The notes: generated from the letters alone by a model not told the origin. 64,000 nucleotides of DNA from Distichodus sexfasciatus (GCA_032718565.1 JAVGVS010000187.1:323501-387500), one strand, 5' to 3'; positions 1 to 11,113 are shown, numbered from the stretch's first letter. Translations and numbers: made by a program.

Positions 1-88
1 TGCTGGCGAAGTCCGATGCACCACGGAGAGCTCAATAAGTCATTTCCGCCAAGGAGCCTCACTAGCCAAACATACACGGCCCACAATG

Positions 89-900
89 ACCTCTCTCTCT
101 CTCTCTCACACTCACACACACACACACACCATTTGCTTTTATTACTTTCGTGAGTGTGATGAAGTCCGATGCAGGAGTTTTTTTGATAAGTGAATTGCGT
201 CTAAAGTAAATCCTCATGTAATATATACAGTATATATATATATATATATGCACTTTATGTGGTCTCTTGCCTCTCGCTGTCCGAGCTGCTTCGTTCAACC
301 AGTAGTTTGGAGCGAGCGGATGAGCGGAGAGATTTCCAAAAATGCTCTTAACTAGATAAAGTGGCTTCCAGTTCCAAGCGCTAGGAGAGAGAGAGAGAGA
401 GAGAGAGAGAATTTTATGACAAAGAATGATTTGCTCGGTGGGAGAGAACGCAGGGTGGATTGACTGTGAATGGAATATGCTGGACTGAACAATAATAGAT
501 ACATATACACACACACACACTCACGCACTCGCTTATCCGTGTGAAGAGCAGCCTACACACACACACACACACACACACCCACATCGTAGGTGCTAGACTC
601 ATGACACGATGACACCTCATGCCCCGCTGACATCATGGAGTCATTCCCCCGCTTGCGTTGAGCCTCTCCCTGTGACACACACACTCATAACAAGCACGCG
701 CACACACACGCACACACACCCTCACACACTCCATTACTCTGTAGATCAACGCTTCTAAAGGTCACGGGGATGGCAGTTAATTATTCTTTTTATTTCTGAC
801 CTGAGAATTGATCAAAATATATGGAGTGTAAGAGGAACGGTTAAAAATAAGACGGTATAAACTGCTTCTGTTAACACACATACACACACACACACACACA
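89..900. repeat. Cluster of microsatellites (CT)n, (AC)n, (TA)n, (AG)n
   Basis: Separate simple arrays are visible: (CT)n then (AC)n at 89-130, (TA)n at 221-250, (AG)n at 384-410, (CA)n at 507-520 and 553-578, interrupted CA at 676-732 and (CA)n at 872-900. The open frames across this stretch are translations of the arrays (VCVCV, SLSLS) and are not genes. Nothing else is recognisable between the arrays. Confidence 0.95.
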
Positions 901-931
901 ATTTTTTGTGGGGAACTCTAGATGTAAGTAA

Positions 932-1000
932 TAGGGGTGTAACGATACATCGATCTTGATACTTGAGATCGACGAGAATATAATATTATAAAATGATAAA
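932..1000 (+). mobile_element. hAT-like terminal fragment, family E
   Basis: The sequence begins TAGGGGTGTAACGATACATC, followed by alternating 'gat' and 'cgat' motifs. The same terminus recurs at 33415 (+) and, inverted, at 52150-52193. The shape (TAGGGG... with GATACATCG subterminal motifs) is typical of non-autonomous hAT elements in fish. No matching right end or target duplication is visible nearby, so this is a truncated or decayed copy. Confidence 0.55.
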
Positions 1001-1744
1001 ACTAGTAAATAAGCTACACTTTTGTTTTCAGTGCTCGCGTACAAAAATAGCCCCAAATTTTTGATTATTCACAGCTTTTTTTTGGGACGATAAGATCCTG
1101 ACAAATACCTAAAACATAACCCCCCCCCATACACAAACACACACACACAGTCCGATATGCACATATCCACATCTGCACACACGCTCACGCACTCAAAGAG
1201 GGAGTGAAGATTGTCAGAAGTGGAAGTAATTTATGTGAATTCATTACATTCCTCCACGCCACACTACATAATAACACAAATAACGCTGCCAGAGAGATAG
1301 TGAGAGAGAGATTATTTTAAGGAAATGAATGTGTTGCGAGCGCTGTGCAGTTTTCAGACTTTGTCAGACTGATTGCACACAAATTTGTAGGAGCTGTAAC
1401 GAGTGCTTTGGTTGGATTTCGTATAAATGAACTCATAAGAAATATTACAACCCTATTCTCAACCGAAACCTATTCATTACGCTGTCATGCAAGTTTTAAA
1501 TCACTGAACCAGACTCAAACATTACACTCTATTCATTTGATTCCATCCTAATTTTCATTTAACAGTTATTCGTTTACCAGGAATCAATAAGCTGGTTAGT
1601 GATCATTCGCTAAACATATAATAAGCAAACGATCCCCAATAACCCATGTGACCATAAAATGTTATAGCACGTATGCTTTACATACACTCACATGACTCCT
1701 AATTTTAGTATCGATACCAAAACCTGATCCTGAGATGTAGATCT
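1001..1744. other. Non-coding, no recognised element
   Basis: AT-rich, mostly unique sequence with a short CA array near 1136-1150 and a short GA run near 1293-1310. The 68-codon frame at 1345-1551 resembles no family I know and has no splice or promoter context. I see nothing functional. Confidence 0.6.
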
Positions 1745-2580
1745 CGGAGATGAGCCCAAAAAGAATCAGTTGTTCAATTACAGGTAACTAACTATGTATG
1801 AAATTCAGAGGTAGGAGTTGATTCCTTAAAGAATTGATTCCTTAATTCCAGTTCACTATTCATGGAATGTAGAGCTGGGAGTCAATTCTATAAAAGGAGT
1901 CAGTTCCTAAGTTCCAGGGAAGAGAATCATTTCCCAGCTCTCCATTTCATGAACTGTTACCAGGACTTGAGGAATTGACTCCTTTTTTTTATTGACTCCC
2001 AGCTCTACATTCCTAAATTACCTGGAATTCCAGAATTGATTCTTTTAGGAATTGATTCCCAGCTCAACATTTCATGTACAGTTACCTGGATTCCTGTTCC
2101 AATGAACAGTTCATGAAGTGTAGAGCTGGGAGTCAGTTCTAAAAAAGAATCAATTCCTCAAATCCAGGTACCTATACATGAAGGGCCTGTTGACCAGACT
2201 ATGATTAAGCTTAAGGCTAGACTAGCTTTGAGTTTTAGTGGAGAATCTCCATTGGTACTGTAGTTTAGTCCAGGACTAAATTTAATCCATGTTCAAGAAA
2301 CTAGCATGAAAGTTAAAGCTGAGAGTAAATTCTATTAAGGAATCGATTCCTCACTTCCAGGTAATGATTCATGAACTGTAGCGCTGGGAGTCGATTCTAA
2401 AAAAGAATCGATTCCTGAAATCCAGGTAACTGTACACGAAATGTATATTTGAAAGTTGATTCTCAAAAGAATTGATTCCTCAAAATCAGGTAAATATACA
2501 TGAAATGTAGAGCTGGGAGTCAATTCCAAAAACGAATCGATTCTTTAATTTCAGTTAACTGGAGAATCGACTCCAAAAAG
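1745..2580. repeat. Cluster of about 75-80 bp 'agctgggagtcgattc' repeat units
   Basis: The motif 'agctgggagtcaattc' or its complement 'gaattgattcccagctc', each next to 'tcctgaaatccaggtaac' and 'catgaaatgtagagctggg', occurs repeatedly near 1868, 1930, 1990, 2050, 2123, 2385 and 2512. Both orientations are present, so this is an array of diverged direct and inverted units from a dispersed element rather than a simple satellite. Short frames here are by-products. A related unit lies at 4126-4270. Confidence 0.8.
2197..2330. repeat. Dispersed repeat segment, copy 1 of 2
   Basis: This stretch ('gactatgattaagcttaag', 'gagaatctccattggtactg', 'aatccatgttcaagaaacta') matches 4012-4135 almost base for base. 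In both places it is followed directly by 'agctgggag/aatcaattcc' units, so the two modules form one composite element. The class is not certain; no transposase remnant is visible. Confidence 0.75.
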
Positions 2581-2998
2581 TCATTCAGCAGTTCCAAGTT
2601 ATGTCACCTAACAAACGTATTGTTTACCACCAGTACTCAGATTAATTTAAGATTAAATCAGTTAGTCAGTGACTTTTGATGAAAGAAAGTGTTGAGAAAT
2701 ACATTTTGTTGCTTTGGTTGCATCTCTACTGCACTTTATTAAATAATAAGGAAACCTCCAGCTTCAGGATTCTTTATGTGTATGTGTGTGTAATTATATT
2801 TAAAGGTTATTTAGTGAATCATTTTTATAGATTGTGCCATATAAGTTTGAGGATGTGGGGAGTAACACGTCATCTTGAGATGTTTAGAATAATTATTCAT
2901 ACGATAGTTTATTATCTGTGGTAGTGAGAGTGATGTTGATAGATGATTAGGTTAGTGCCCATCTAATCTGTTAAAGTTGACCTACACAGATCTGACTG
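2581..2998. other. Non-coding, no recognised element
   Basis: AT-rich unique sequence with a short TG run near 2779-2792. The 82-codon frame at 2676-2924 is not recognisable and reads as chance. Confidence 0.6.
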
Positions 2999-3151
2999 GT
3001 GTGTGTGTGTGTGTGTGTGTGGGTGTGGGAGTGGAGGAAGATCGAACCACATGTGTATTTGTGTCATTTGATATTTTGGTGTCAAATGACTTCAGTCAGT
3101 CACATGAGGCTGGTGAATGACACGCACATACACACACACACACACACACAC
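2999..3151. repeat. (GT)n at 2999-3022 and (CA)n at 3128-3151
   Basis: Two dinucleotide arrays of complementary sense, about 105 bases apart, enclose unique sequence. Because GT and CA are complementary, a single strand could pair across the gap. The frames over them are repeat translations. Confidence 0.95.
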
Positions 3152-3547
3152 AATATTTTGTGTCCCTATTATGTCATTATCCCCCGAGAGTAGTGTGTGC
3201 AGTGTTATGCAGTTCAGTGCGAAAATGTGTGTATGTGCATGTGTGTGTTTTGTGCGGTAATTTAGAGCAGATGCCAACACTCAACCTCCAACACACTGCA
3301 CTACGTGGTCAAATGCTCAATTTGTACTTCATTTGTACTGTATGTCTTATTCAAATAGATTTCAACAAAATTCAGTTGCGGTAAACACGACTATTAGAAT
3401 GTGTGTGAGCGAACTTGATTTTAAGAGTGTGAGAGATGGACTTTCTTCCGCCTTCCCAAAGTCCACCTCGACTGCAGCTTCTTTTAATCGTACGTACTTT
3501 GTAACTTGGAAAGCTACCGTTTAAAAGGAGCTTCCCCAACACTCCAC
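3152..3547. other. Non-coding, no recognised element
   Basis: Mixed-composition unique sequence. Overlapping short frames (63-74 codons) are not recognisable. No repeat boundary is visible. Confidence 0.55.
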
Positions 3548-3626
3548 TTTGACTCTGTAAAGCACACTGGGTGTGTAGATAAGCGCTACATAAATGTTAA
3601 TCATTCATTCATTCATTCATTCATTT
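3548..3626 (+). repeat. Retroelement-like 3' tail ending in (ATTC)n
   Basis: The segment 'gtgtagataagcgctacata' leads into 'aatgttaa' and then six (ATTC) units. This matches the 3' ends of many fish SINEs and LINEs, where 'gcgctatataaatgtaa' precedes a short tetranucleotide tail. No 5' part is visible, so it is probably a truncated insertion. Confidence 0.6.
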
Positions 3627-3657
3627 TGTGTTTTCAGAATTCAATCCAAACGTACAG

Positions 3658-3858
3658 TAGGGGTCAGTTTGTAGCCTGACATGTAGAGAAGGTCGAGGGT
3701 TCAAGTCCCGGACCGGTAAAGGTACCAGTGAGGTACTGATGAGCAAGGTACCGCCCCCAAGCCTAAAACTACCCACTTATTCTTCAAGGATGGGTCAAAT
3801 ACAGAAGTCATATTTCGGCTGTGCTGTGCTGTGTTCACAATGACAAATAATCACAAAC
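3658..3858 (+). mobile_element. tRNA-derived SINE, copy 1
   Basis: From left to right: a degraded A-box region, a clear B box 'ggttcaagtcccggaccgg', the body 'ggtaccagtgaggtactgat...gagcaaggtaccg', 'gatgggtcaaatacagaagt', and the tail 'tgtgctgtgctgtgttcaca' 'atgacaaataatcac'. Other copies share these modules: 5470-5602 and 30550-30756 (minus), 7679-7812 and 42536-42843 (plus), and several more. The family is transcribed by RNA polymerase III when intact; this copy's A box is weak. Confidence 0.8.
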
Positions 3859-3939
3859 TTAACTTCACAAACGTTTAAATGAGGTGTTCTGATTTAGACT
3901 TTTTCTTAATATGAATATTAAATACCCATCATCCCCGTC

Positions 3940-4000
3940 CAGGTGTGCGCTTCCCAAAAACATAACTGCTAATGTACTGCTAACTACGTTATTACTAGCT
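3940..4000 (+). mobile_element. Fragment of 'gcgcttcccaaaa' dispersed repeat
   Basis: The sequence 'gtgcgcttcccaaaaacata' followed by 'actgctaatgtactgctaac' matches 36227-36270, where the same start leads into a 22-bp minisatellite. It probably represents the end of a fish MITE; the class (possibly PIF/Harbinger) is inferred only from the motif. Confidence 0.5.
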
Positions 4001-4011
4001 ATATTACTAGC

Positions 4012-4270
4012 TATGATTAAGCCTAAGCCCAGACTAGCTTTGACTTTCAGTGGATAATCTCCATTGGTGCTGCAGTTTAGACATGGACTAGAGTTAATCC
4101 ATGTTCAAGAAACTAGCCCAAAAGGTATAGCTGGGAATCAATTCCTGAAATCCATGGAACTATTCATGAAATGCAGAGCTAGGAGACGATTCCTTAAAGA
4201 CTTGAATACTCAAATCCCAGTAACTATTCATGAAAGAAACAGCTGGGAGTCAACGCCAACATGCCTGGAG
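4012..4270. repeat. Dispersed composite repeat, copy 2 of 2
   Basis: Positions 4012-4135 match 2197-2330 ('ctatgattaagcctaagc', 'aatctccattggtgctgcag', 'aatccatgttcaagaaacta'). Positions 4126-4270 carry 'agctgggaatcaattcctga' units like those at 1.75-2.58 kb. The 82-codon frame at 4064-4312 lies inside this repeat and is not a gene. Confidence 0.75.
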
Positions 4271-5469
4271 TTGCAGCAGATAAGCGTCGTGAGTTGTGAG
4301 TTTCATCATTAAGTTACTTAAAAGTGAACCACCTCTGGGTAAATCTCGCGGAAAATCATAACAAAACTATGACATCTTTGCTTCTCGTGTCTCTGAGCAT
4401 CTTTGAATTACTATTAAAATACCAGAAAAAGGGTTGGCATCTGGAAAATAGGAGATTTCAGAACTTTAGGAGCCTGAATTCCTGAGAAATTTGTCAGAGT
4501 ACATAAAAAAGTCACCTATTACTAGTACAAGTCACCTAGTACTAGTAATGTATCAGTAAAGGCAGGAAAACCTTGAATGAAATACTAAAAGTAAAGTTCT
4601 TGAATTTTTACTGTTTTCTAAAAATACAATGGCAATTCTTAAATACCTTTTATTCAGAATATGATAAAGAAATAAAGATCATGAGAGCACCTGAAGAAAA
4701 GAAGTTACTCAAATGAACCTCAACATCTTTAAATTAGTCTGAAACTACTTTTATACTCTGATGTCATAATATTTAGCTAAAAATGTCTGTTGAGAAACAG
4801 GGTTTCAGATGTTCAGAAGAACTGCCTGAGAAATGTGGCACTGTATACAAACCACAAGCGTGGTTCGGAGTGACGTTTTTAGAAAAAAACCCAACATATA
4901 TGCCAGTCTTGATGGCGGCAATAACTGACTAATACAAATTCTGTCTTTGCTGTTACTTCATGAGTTGAAGCTACCACAGTCCTGGACTTAACAAGTACCT
5001 GAACCCCACACTTAACAGCTATACATATTTACACTTGGATTTATTAATAATTTATTAATATACTGCTTGTGCAGTGTTATTAAGTAACTGACGTTGTATT
5101 TAAGTAATAAAAGTGTGAATTAGTGAAAGAAAACCTTTATCAAGAAGTGCGTTCATTTCCTTGTCGTCCAAATACGATGCCAATTCTCATATACCTGCAA
5201 TTCCTAAAAATGATAAGGACGAGACATTGGCACATCGCCATCGCTTTGGCACAGAGTAACTGGAACAGGCTCGGACGTGTTGAACGGATTCAAGGTTTTG
5301 GGACTGGGAACCGTCAGGTGACAAAATCACGTTGCAAAACTTAAAATTCATGTCAAAGTTCATTATGGCTATAGTCAAGATAATCAGTTTAAATGAAAAG
5401 GAGTACAGTAAAAGAACAAAAACTATATGTCACGCAAATTCAAAGTATAAAGTACTGTTCCCCGTTAAG
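4271..5469. other. Non-coding, AT-rich unique sequence
   Basis: About 1.2 kb without an obvious repeat boundary. Short frames near 5123-5378 overlap on both strands and match nothing I know. 'tttattaataatttattaata' near 5039-5060 is simply AT-rich. Confidence 0.55.
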
Positions 5470-5602
5470 TGAAAATGAGGGAGTGATTATTTCGTCCACA
5501 GCCACAGGACACAGCGCACTACAACGAAATGTCACCTCTGCATTTGACCCATCCGACCTTCTGATCACAGGGCGAACACCCACCCGTTACGCCACCAACT
5601 GC
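5470..5602 (-). mobile_element. tRNA-derived SINE, copy 2 (internally deleted)
   Basis: On the minus strand the element runs from 'gcagttggtggcgtaacggg' (A-box region) to the tail complementary to 'gagtgattatttcgt'. The plus strand shows 'gtcacctctgcatttgaccc' 'atccgaccttctgatcacag'. The join between 'atccgacc' and 'ttctgatcacag' shows that the middle of the SINE, including most of the B-box region, is deleted. Confidence 0.75.
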
Positions 5603-6136
5603 TAACCCGCTCGAGATATACATGCGTGTGAGTTCGTTTGCGTGTCCATCTTTGACCCCGAGTGCATTGTGGGACGCCTTGTGTGTGTACGGGTGTGATC
5701 AGTGTTAGTTTCGATGCGTATCATCACAATCAGGCACAACATTTAAGCACCATAGCCACTGTGATTAGTAGTTCTGCTTTTACAAATGTAACATGCATAA
5801 CACGACCGTGGGAGTCTTGATTTTTTTGGGCCGGCTTCCACCAAGTGACGACCGCGGCATCGCACATCTGGGTTAGCGTGCGAGTGACCGCAGGCTAAAA
5901 ATCACACTCAGATTAATTATGGCTTTACCAATGAGAGCAGCTCTCTGGGGTTTTTAATGCTGAGTGTTGCATTATACAGCCACGATGAGGCTGTAGATAC
6001 CTTTTATTTTTGGTTTTGTTTTAGCATTGGTGGAAAAGACGGGATTCAAAAGTAGCAAGAGTGATTTACTTAATCCTGAGTAGTATCTGTGTCTCAATAT
6101 TAGGCCTAGTCCTAACCTGGACTACATATGTATATT
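5603..6136. other. Non-coding, no recognised element
   Basis: Unique sequence of mixed composition with a locally GC-rich part near 5830-5895. No gene-like frame is present. Confidence 0.55.
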
Positions 6137-6164
6137 TGTGTGTGTGTGTGTGTGTGTGTGTGTG
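6137..6164. repeat. (TG)14 microsatellite
   Basis: An uninterrupted TG array. Confidence 0.97.
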
Positions 6165-6599
6165 AACAGAAAGAACAGAACCGGTCAGACTTGCTATGAG
6201 TAAGTTGTAAGGTTGATTTTGACAGCTGTGTGTTAAAGTGTGTAGGTGTGGCCTTCGGTGTGAGATTGATGAGTGACCTGCCACTGTGACGTGCATTTCA
6301 CTTTTGGCCGTTGTTGGGTTTTCTGAAAGAAAGTTCCAGAACTAAACTTACTAGGATTCTGACTCGGTCCTAGAGACTCAGGCTGTGGGATTTAGGCTTA
6401 AAAATGAGTCATGCTCTCCTCCTGCAGCGTTTAAGCTTACATCAGCAAATGCCGTTTTGGGGGGGGGGGAGACGTAAATTTTAAGGCGAAGACTTTGCAA
6501 CCGCCGGCTTTTGTTTTCCTAGCACAAGCCATCTCCACTCGGGCCGGGCCAAAAAGCGTCGGGAGTGAGGAGAGCTCAGCGGGGGGCTAGGTATCCCAC
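6165..6599. other. Non-coding; G homopolymer at 6459-6469
   Basis: Unique sequence with a run of about 11 G near 6459-6469 and a GC-rich stretch at 6500-6590. No recognisable coding signal. Confidence 0.55.
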
Positions 6600-7060
6600 A
6601 CCCGCTCCAAAAGCATCAGAACATTACTCACATCAACACCGCTCACACACTCAAACACGCACACACAAAACCACATGCACGCATGCATGCATTCTTGCAT
6701 TTTCAGCTTGCACAGAAACAGGCATGCACACGCATTAATAAAAGTGTGTGTATCAATATGCCCACACACAACCAAGGATACACACATGCACGCATGCACT
6801 TTTTGCTTTTTCTACATGCACAGAAACACATACTCATACACTAATAAAAGTATGTACGGGAATGTGTAGACACACACACACACACACAGGCACAGAGGCA
6901 CATTTGTACACAGCCGCAAATACACACATCTGTAAAAACACACACCGCCGAGGCATGTTTGCAAAAACACACACACATGCAATGCTGACTTACATTAACG
7001 CATTAACACACGCGTGCAACCACATACGCATCAGACATGCGTAAGGAGCTCTGAAAAGAC
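6600..7060. repeat. Degenerate CA-rich/ATGCACGC minisatellite-like tract
   Basis: About 460 bp built from imperfect CA arrays punctuated by 'catgcacgcatgcatgca' and a repeated phrase: 'gcatgcacacgcattaataa' 'aagtgtgtg' near 6721 resembles 'cactaataaaagtatgtacg' near 6839. This suggests a roughly 110-bp tandem duplication. The 64-98 codon frames (HTHTH) are repeat translations. Confidence 0.8.
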
Positions 7061-7332
7061 GGTTCATGTCTGTGCTGGGCAAGAACTCACGTAACGATAG
7101 GAGAATCACAGCAATCAAACAGGAATCCACTCCACACACACGCACACGTTATCTTTTGCCAAAACACACACACACAGCGTGCATCAGACTCCGCGCTCTG
7201 CCGTGCCATGACTCTGGATAAATACACTTATCTAGTCCAGAATGCACTGCGTGTCTTTACAAGGAGGGCAGCATAAATCCTGTTTGTTAGCTCACAAACT
7301 AGACTGACAGAAATCTGGAGCAGGTGAAAGAC
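7061..7332. other. Non-coding, short CA arrays only
   Basis: Unique sequence with short CA runs near 7133-7146 and 7164-7176; nothing else seen. Confidence 0.6.
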
Positions 7333-7354
7333 GTGTGTGTGTGTGTGTGTGTGT
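7333..7354. repeat. (GT)n microsatellite
   Basis: An uninterrupted GT array. Confidence 0.95.
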
Positions 7355-7482
7355 TAAAGCAGAGATATGTGCAGGCAGGATGAGAGAGTGAAGCTACAAA
7401 TGAAATATTGACGTTGGCCGTGCTAACCACATAACAGCAGGTCTGAACTGTGCCCAGGGCATCTCTAACTCTCCCTCTCTGT

Positions 7483-7499
7483 GTCACTCTATCTGTCTA

Positions 7500-7562
<63 letters not shown>

Positions 7563-7572
7563 CTGTCTATAT
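7483..7572. repeat. (CTAT)n tetranucleotide microsatellite
   Basis: 'ctatctgtctatctgtctgt' leads into a run of more than a dozen uninterrupted CTAT units, ending in 'ctctgtctatatctgtc'. The pure core is likely length-variable. Confidence 0.96.
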
Positions 7573-7678
7573 CTGTCCCAAAACAAACTATGATATGACT
7601 GGTGGCTGCCCAACACCTCCTGACTCAAATCAAACAGCACCATCACTGATGATTAACTGAATCTATTTGATCTATTTT

Positions 7679-7812
7679 GGGGCAGTTGGCAGTGTAACGG
7701 TGAGGGAGTTGCCCTGTGACCAAAGGGTCGCTGCTTCAAGTCCCGGACCGGTAACGGTACCACTGAGGGACCCGTGTGCAAGGTACCGTCCCTCAAGCAC
7801 TGCCCCTTTCCA
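7679..7812 (+). mobile_element. tRNA-derived SINE, copy 3 (5' part)
   Basis: It starts 'ggggcagttggcagtgtaac' (A-box region), then 'gggagttg', the B box 'cttcaagtcccggaccggta' and 'ggtaccactgagggacccgt' '...gcaaggtaccg'. It is 3' truncated after 'caagcactgcccctttccag': the 'gggtcaaatgcagag' body and tail are missing. The 143-codon frame at 7667-8098 runs through it and is not a gene. Confidence 0.85.
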
Positions 7813-8012
7813 GCGTCCTCTTGCTCCCTCACTTGAATTTCTTTTCTGTTTCATTATCCATGTTTTCTCTGCAACATTCTTCTGCAGCTGGACGGCAGTG
7901 TGGGGAGGCGGGATGGAAACTGGACCCTCGTCTGTCAATGTGTGCAGAGATTTAAGATCAGAGTTCATTTATCTTAAGCTCGCAACCTTTGGACCCGCTG
8001 CCGCAGTGACCT

Positions 8013-8048
8013 GTGTGTGTGTGTGTGCTTGTGTGTGTGTGTGTGTGC
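8013..8048. repeat. (GT)n microsatellite
   Basis: A TG array interrupted once by 'gcttg'. Confidence 0.95.
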
Positions 8049-8339
8049 ATGCATTGCGGATTGTGAGACTGGTAAAAGCGCAGCTGGTTTGTGAATGAGG
8101 TGAATGTTCCTGGAAGATAAAAGGGATCGTCTCTTTGTCGAGAGCGGTTTGCCCGATGTTTTACTCTTCTGCTTTCGTCTTCTAACAGTCAACACTTCAA
8201 AACTATTAATAGAGAAGTAGACGAGTGAAAATGAATGGCGCTAAAACCACATAAACACAGACTAACATGCAGAGCATTATGTCAAGCTAAGCACAAATCT
8301 GTTGAGACTTACTGTATAATGATGGAGCACAGCGGAGAG
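8049..8339. other. Non-coding, no recognised element
   Basis: Unique sequence between a GT array and a homopurine tract; nothing recognised. Confidence 0.55.
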
Positions 8340-8775
8340 GACGAAAGGAAAGAAACACAGAGATGGAGGAGAGAATGAGAGTGGGAGTGAGATGGACAGA
8401 GAAGAAGACAGTGAAGCAAGGAAGGAAGGAAGAAAGAAAGAAAGAAAGAGATGGAGAGAGAGAAAGAGAGTATGGGAGCGAGAGGGACAAAGAAAAAAGG
8501 AGTAAAGAAAAAGTCAAAGAAAGACGAAAAACAAAGACAGAAAGAAACAGAATAGCTGAGTGGGGAGGAAAGTAACGTGCGGGATGGAGAGAGGGGAGTG
8601 AGAGGAAGGAAGGAGGGAAGAAAGAAGTGAGCGAGTGAAAGATGTGGAGAGAGAGATCATGTGTGATGTATTGGAGTGAGAGGGAAAGAGAAAAGGGGAT
8701 TGAAGGAAGAGAAAAAAGAAAGCATGAGGAGAGGGAAGAAAAAGAGAAGAAGGTAAAATGAGAGAGAGGCTTAAA
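8340..8775. repeat. Homopurine (G/A) minisatellite tract
   Basis: About 435 bp of nearly pure purine on the plus strand: (GAAA)n, (GAAG)n and (GAGA)n, plus the phrase 'agaaacacagagatggagga' near 8350 and 'acagaatagctgagtgggga' near 8548. These phrases recur at 12.05 kb and throughout 22.86-24.04 kb. Serine/leucine-rich frames on the minus strand are artefacts of composition. Confidence 0.9.
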
Positions 8776-8848
8776 TTCAGCTTTTCTATATTCACCACAT
8801 TAAAATAATAATTAAAGACACCAATATTGTTGATGAGAAGAAGAGAAC

Positions 8849-8852
<4 letters not shown>

Positions 8853-8886
<34 letters not shown>

Positions 8887-8991
8887 GTGTGTGTGTGTGT
8901 GTCCTCAGACAGTGAGTAGTTTAATGTGACATCTCAGAATTAATATAACTCACACAGCGGCATGACAGAGCATGAACCAGCAGAATGTGTT

Positions 8992-9022
<31 letters not shown>

Positions 9023-9035
9023 GCACACACACACA
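8853..9035. repeat. (GT)n at 8853-8903 and (CA)n at 8990-9035
   Basis: Two complementary-sense dinucleotide arrays with about 85 bp of unique sequence between them. Flanking frames are repeat translations. Confidence 0.95.
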
Positions 9036-9561
9036 CTTTCTTTTTCTAGTAATACACCTCCTCTCCATTCCACAGAAAAACACACTGGTCGGCCAGCAAC
9101 TTCTGTCTCTCATACACATTCCGGGCCCACTACAACCTCAACTCTCATAAACCAGTCCATCAGTCCGGAAGTAAAGCTTTCATCAAGCACAGACTGAACG
9201 CCATCCCAAAAATTTTTCCAATCCAATCAAGACATTAGAAAAAATCCCTACATATTTAAATTTCGAGGAAAATGTGCGTGTTAGTAAATTAGTACACGCG
9301 AGAACGTTGTAAAATTCCTGAAATGCTCTATACATTTTAGGGTTATAAACTCAGAAATAACCTCAAATTTTTCAAAACGTTTTTGAACATTCTCCAAGAT
9401 TAAATTGAAGTAAAATTTAGGAAACAAAAAACACAAAAATATTCCCTAACATTGTAGTCAAAAATGAGCTAGAAAACAAATCCATAAATTTGAGAGAAAT
9501 GTCCAAAATTGCTGAGATTAAATTCACAACTTGACAAGAATAAATCCGGTACATCCTCTGA

Positions 9562-9563
<2 letters not shown>
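9036..9563. other. Non-coding, AT-rich
   Basis: Unique AT-rich sequence with no ORF, repeat end or RNA-like signal visible. Confidence 0.6.

Positions 9564-9629
<66 letters not shown>
9564..9629. repeat. (ATT)n trinucleotide microsatellite
   Basis: An uninterrupted (TTA/ATT) array of about 22 units. A smaller one lies at 27317-27340. Confidence 0.97.
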
Positions 9630-9634
<5 letters not shown>

Positions 9635-10029
9635 AAGTTGTAAACCAGTTATGACAAAAGTGTTTTGAATAACATTTTCAGGTTTTTAACTTGATTAAAA
9701 ATTATGCTAAAATGAGAATATCCTTGTTTTTTCATTTGAATCTATCTCAGAATCTTGTATGTTTTTTATGTATGAGTTGTACTACCTCACCTCCAATTAT
9801 AATCTCTTCTCATCTCCAATGGCCCTAATACCTCGCTACTCTTTATTTATTTGAGGTTCATTTCTGGTTTGTCGTGACGATCAGTGGTTGTTCGAGCGTT
9901 TTCTGCTCTACCAAGACATAATTTCGAGAAAAACAGAACATACGAGAAGATGAAAAGTTTCTAGCCATGATAGATACCATCCTCACCAATCACGCTGACC
10001 AACCACACTGATAAACCAGATACCACCAT
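9630..10029. other. Non-coding, no recognised element
   Basis: AT-rich unique sequence; no gene or repeat boundary seen. Confidence 0.6.
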
Positions 10030-10177
10030 CTCACACACACACACACACACACACACCCCCTCTCTCTCTCACACACACACATCTCTCACACACACACACA
10101 TTCTTCTTTCTCTCTCTTCTCTCACACCCCCTCTCTCACACACTCACACACACACACACACTCTCTCTCACACCTCT

Positions 10178-10208
<31 letters not shown>

Positions 10209-10480
10209 TGGTTCTCCATCTCTCTCTCTCTCACTCTGTTTCCACTGCTTCACCTTCCTTTCCTCATCTCTTTCTCCCTCTCACCCACACACCCCCATTC
10301 ATCTCTCTGTTTGCTGCTTTTCTTTTCTTTCTTTCTTCTTTCTTTCTTTCTTCTTTCTTTTCTTCTTTTCATCTCCTTCTCACCTCTAATTTCATTAATT
10401 CCTTCTTCATTCTCCTCTCTATGTTCCTTCACTCACTCACATATTCTTTCTTTCTTTCGCTTTCGTATTTTCTTTCTTCA
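10030..10480. repeat. CA/CT block grading into polypyrimidine (CTTT)n
   Basis: Alternating (CA)n and (CT)n arrays occupy 10030-10240, then (TTTC)/(CTTT) runs at 10316-10378 and 10446-10485. The pyrimidine bias is opposite in strand sense to the purine tract at 8.34-8.78 kb. Frames on either strand (FFSFFLLSFF and ERRKKERRKK) are compositional. Confidence 0.92.
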
Positions 10481-11088
10481 GTTTTGGATGATGATTTTGG
10501 CGATTAAACTGAAAGACCAAACGCAGACACTGGGCCTGATTCAGCCATGTCCTCTGAACTACTTTACTGATATATTTAGATTGAAATACTACAACATTAC
10601 ACAACTCAGGACCTTACTAAAAGAGTTTTCTATCACCAGAGTTCTTCTGCTGGTGGGGATTACGCTGTTCTTAAGAACAAATCTCAAATCTGAAAACATC
10701 GTGGGAATCTGGCTGAGCCCTGTGTAGGATCAAGTTTCTTCTTCTTGAGAACGCTTGGTGAGTGAGGTCTGCTTCTTCTGGAAGCAGCTTCACATTTCTG
10801 GACGTAAACGAAAAAGGCAGACAGAACTTGGCCACCACAGAATCTGCAGATTTTTGGGTGTTATGGTTGAACAGCCCGAGTCCTATAAGCTCCTCCAACA
10901 ATGATTTACTCGGCGAGCTGTTTGCCCAGCGCGAGAGGACGGAAAAATGGAACTATCATTTTTTAAGACCTTTGATCAGGGTCGATGAACCAGTGCCGAG
11001 GCCAAAGTTCAGGGCAGTGAAACGGGACGAACGAGGGGTTAGGAGTGGAGAATCACTCAAAAGTGTGCAGGATAGAACAGACAGGTCA
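10481..11088. other. Non-coding, unique sequence
   Basis: About 600 bp of unique sequence. The 118-codon plus frame (10762-11118) and 76-codon minus frame (10671-10901) overlap and match no known family. The plus frame ends inside the GA array. Confidence 0.5.
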
Positions 11089-11113
11089 GGAGAGAGAGAG
11101 AGAGAGAGAAATT

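Noticed and set aside
7679..7760. Possible tRNA gene from the A-box and B-box
   Set aside because: It belongs to a dispersed, truncated SINE family. I could not draw a full cloverleaf, and the downstream body matches the other copies.
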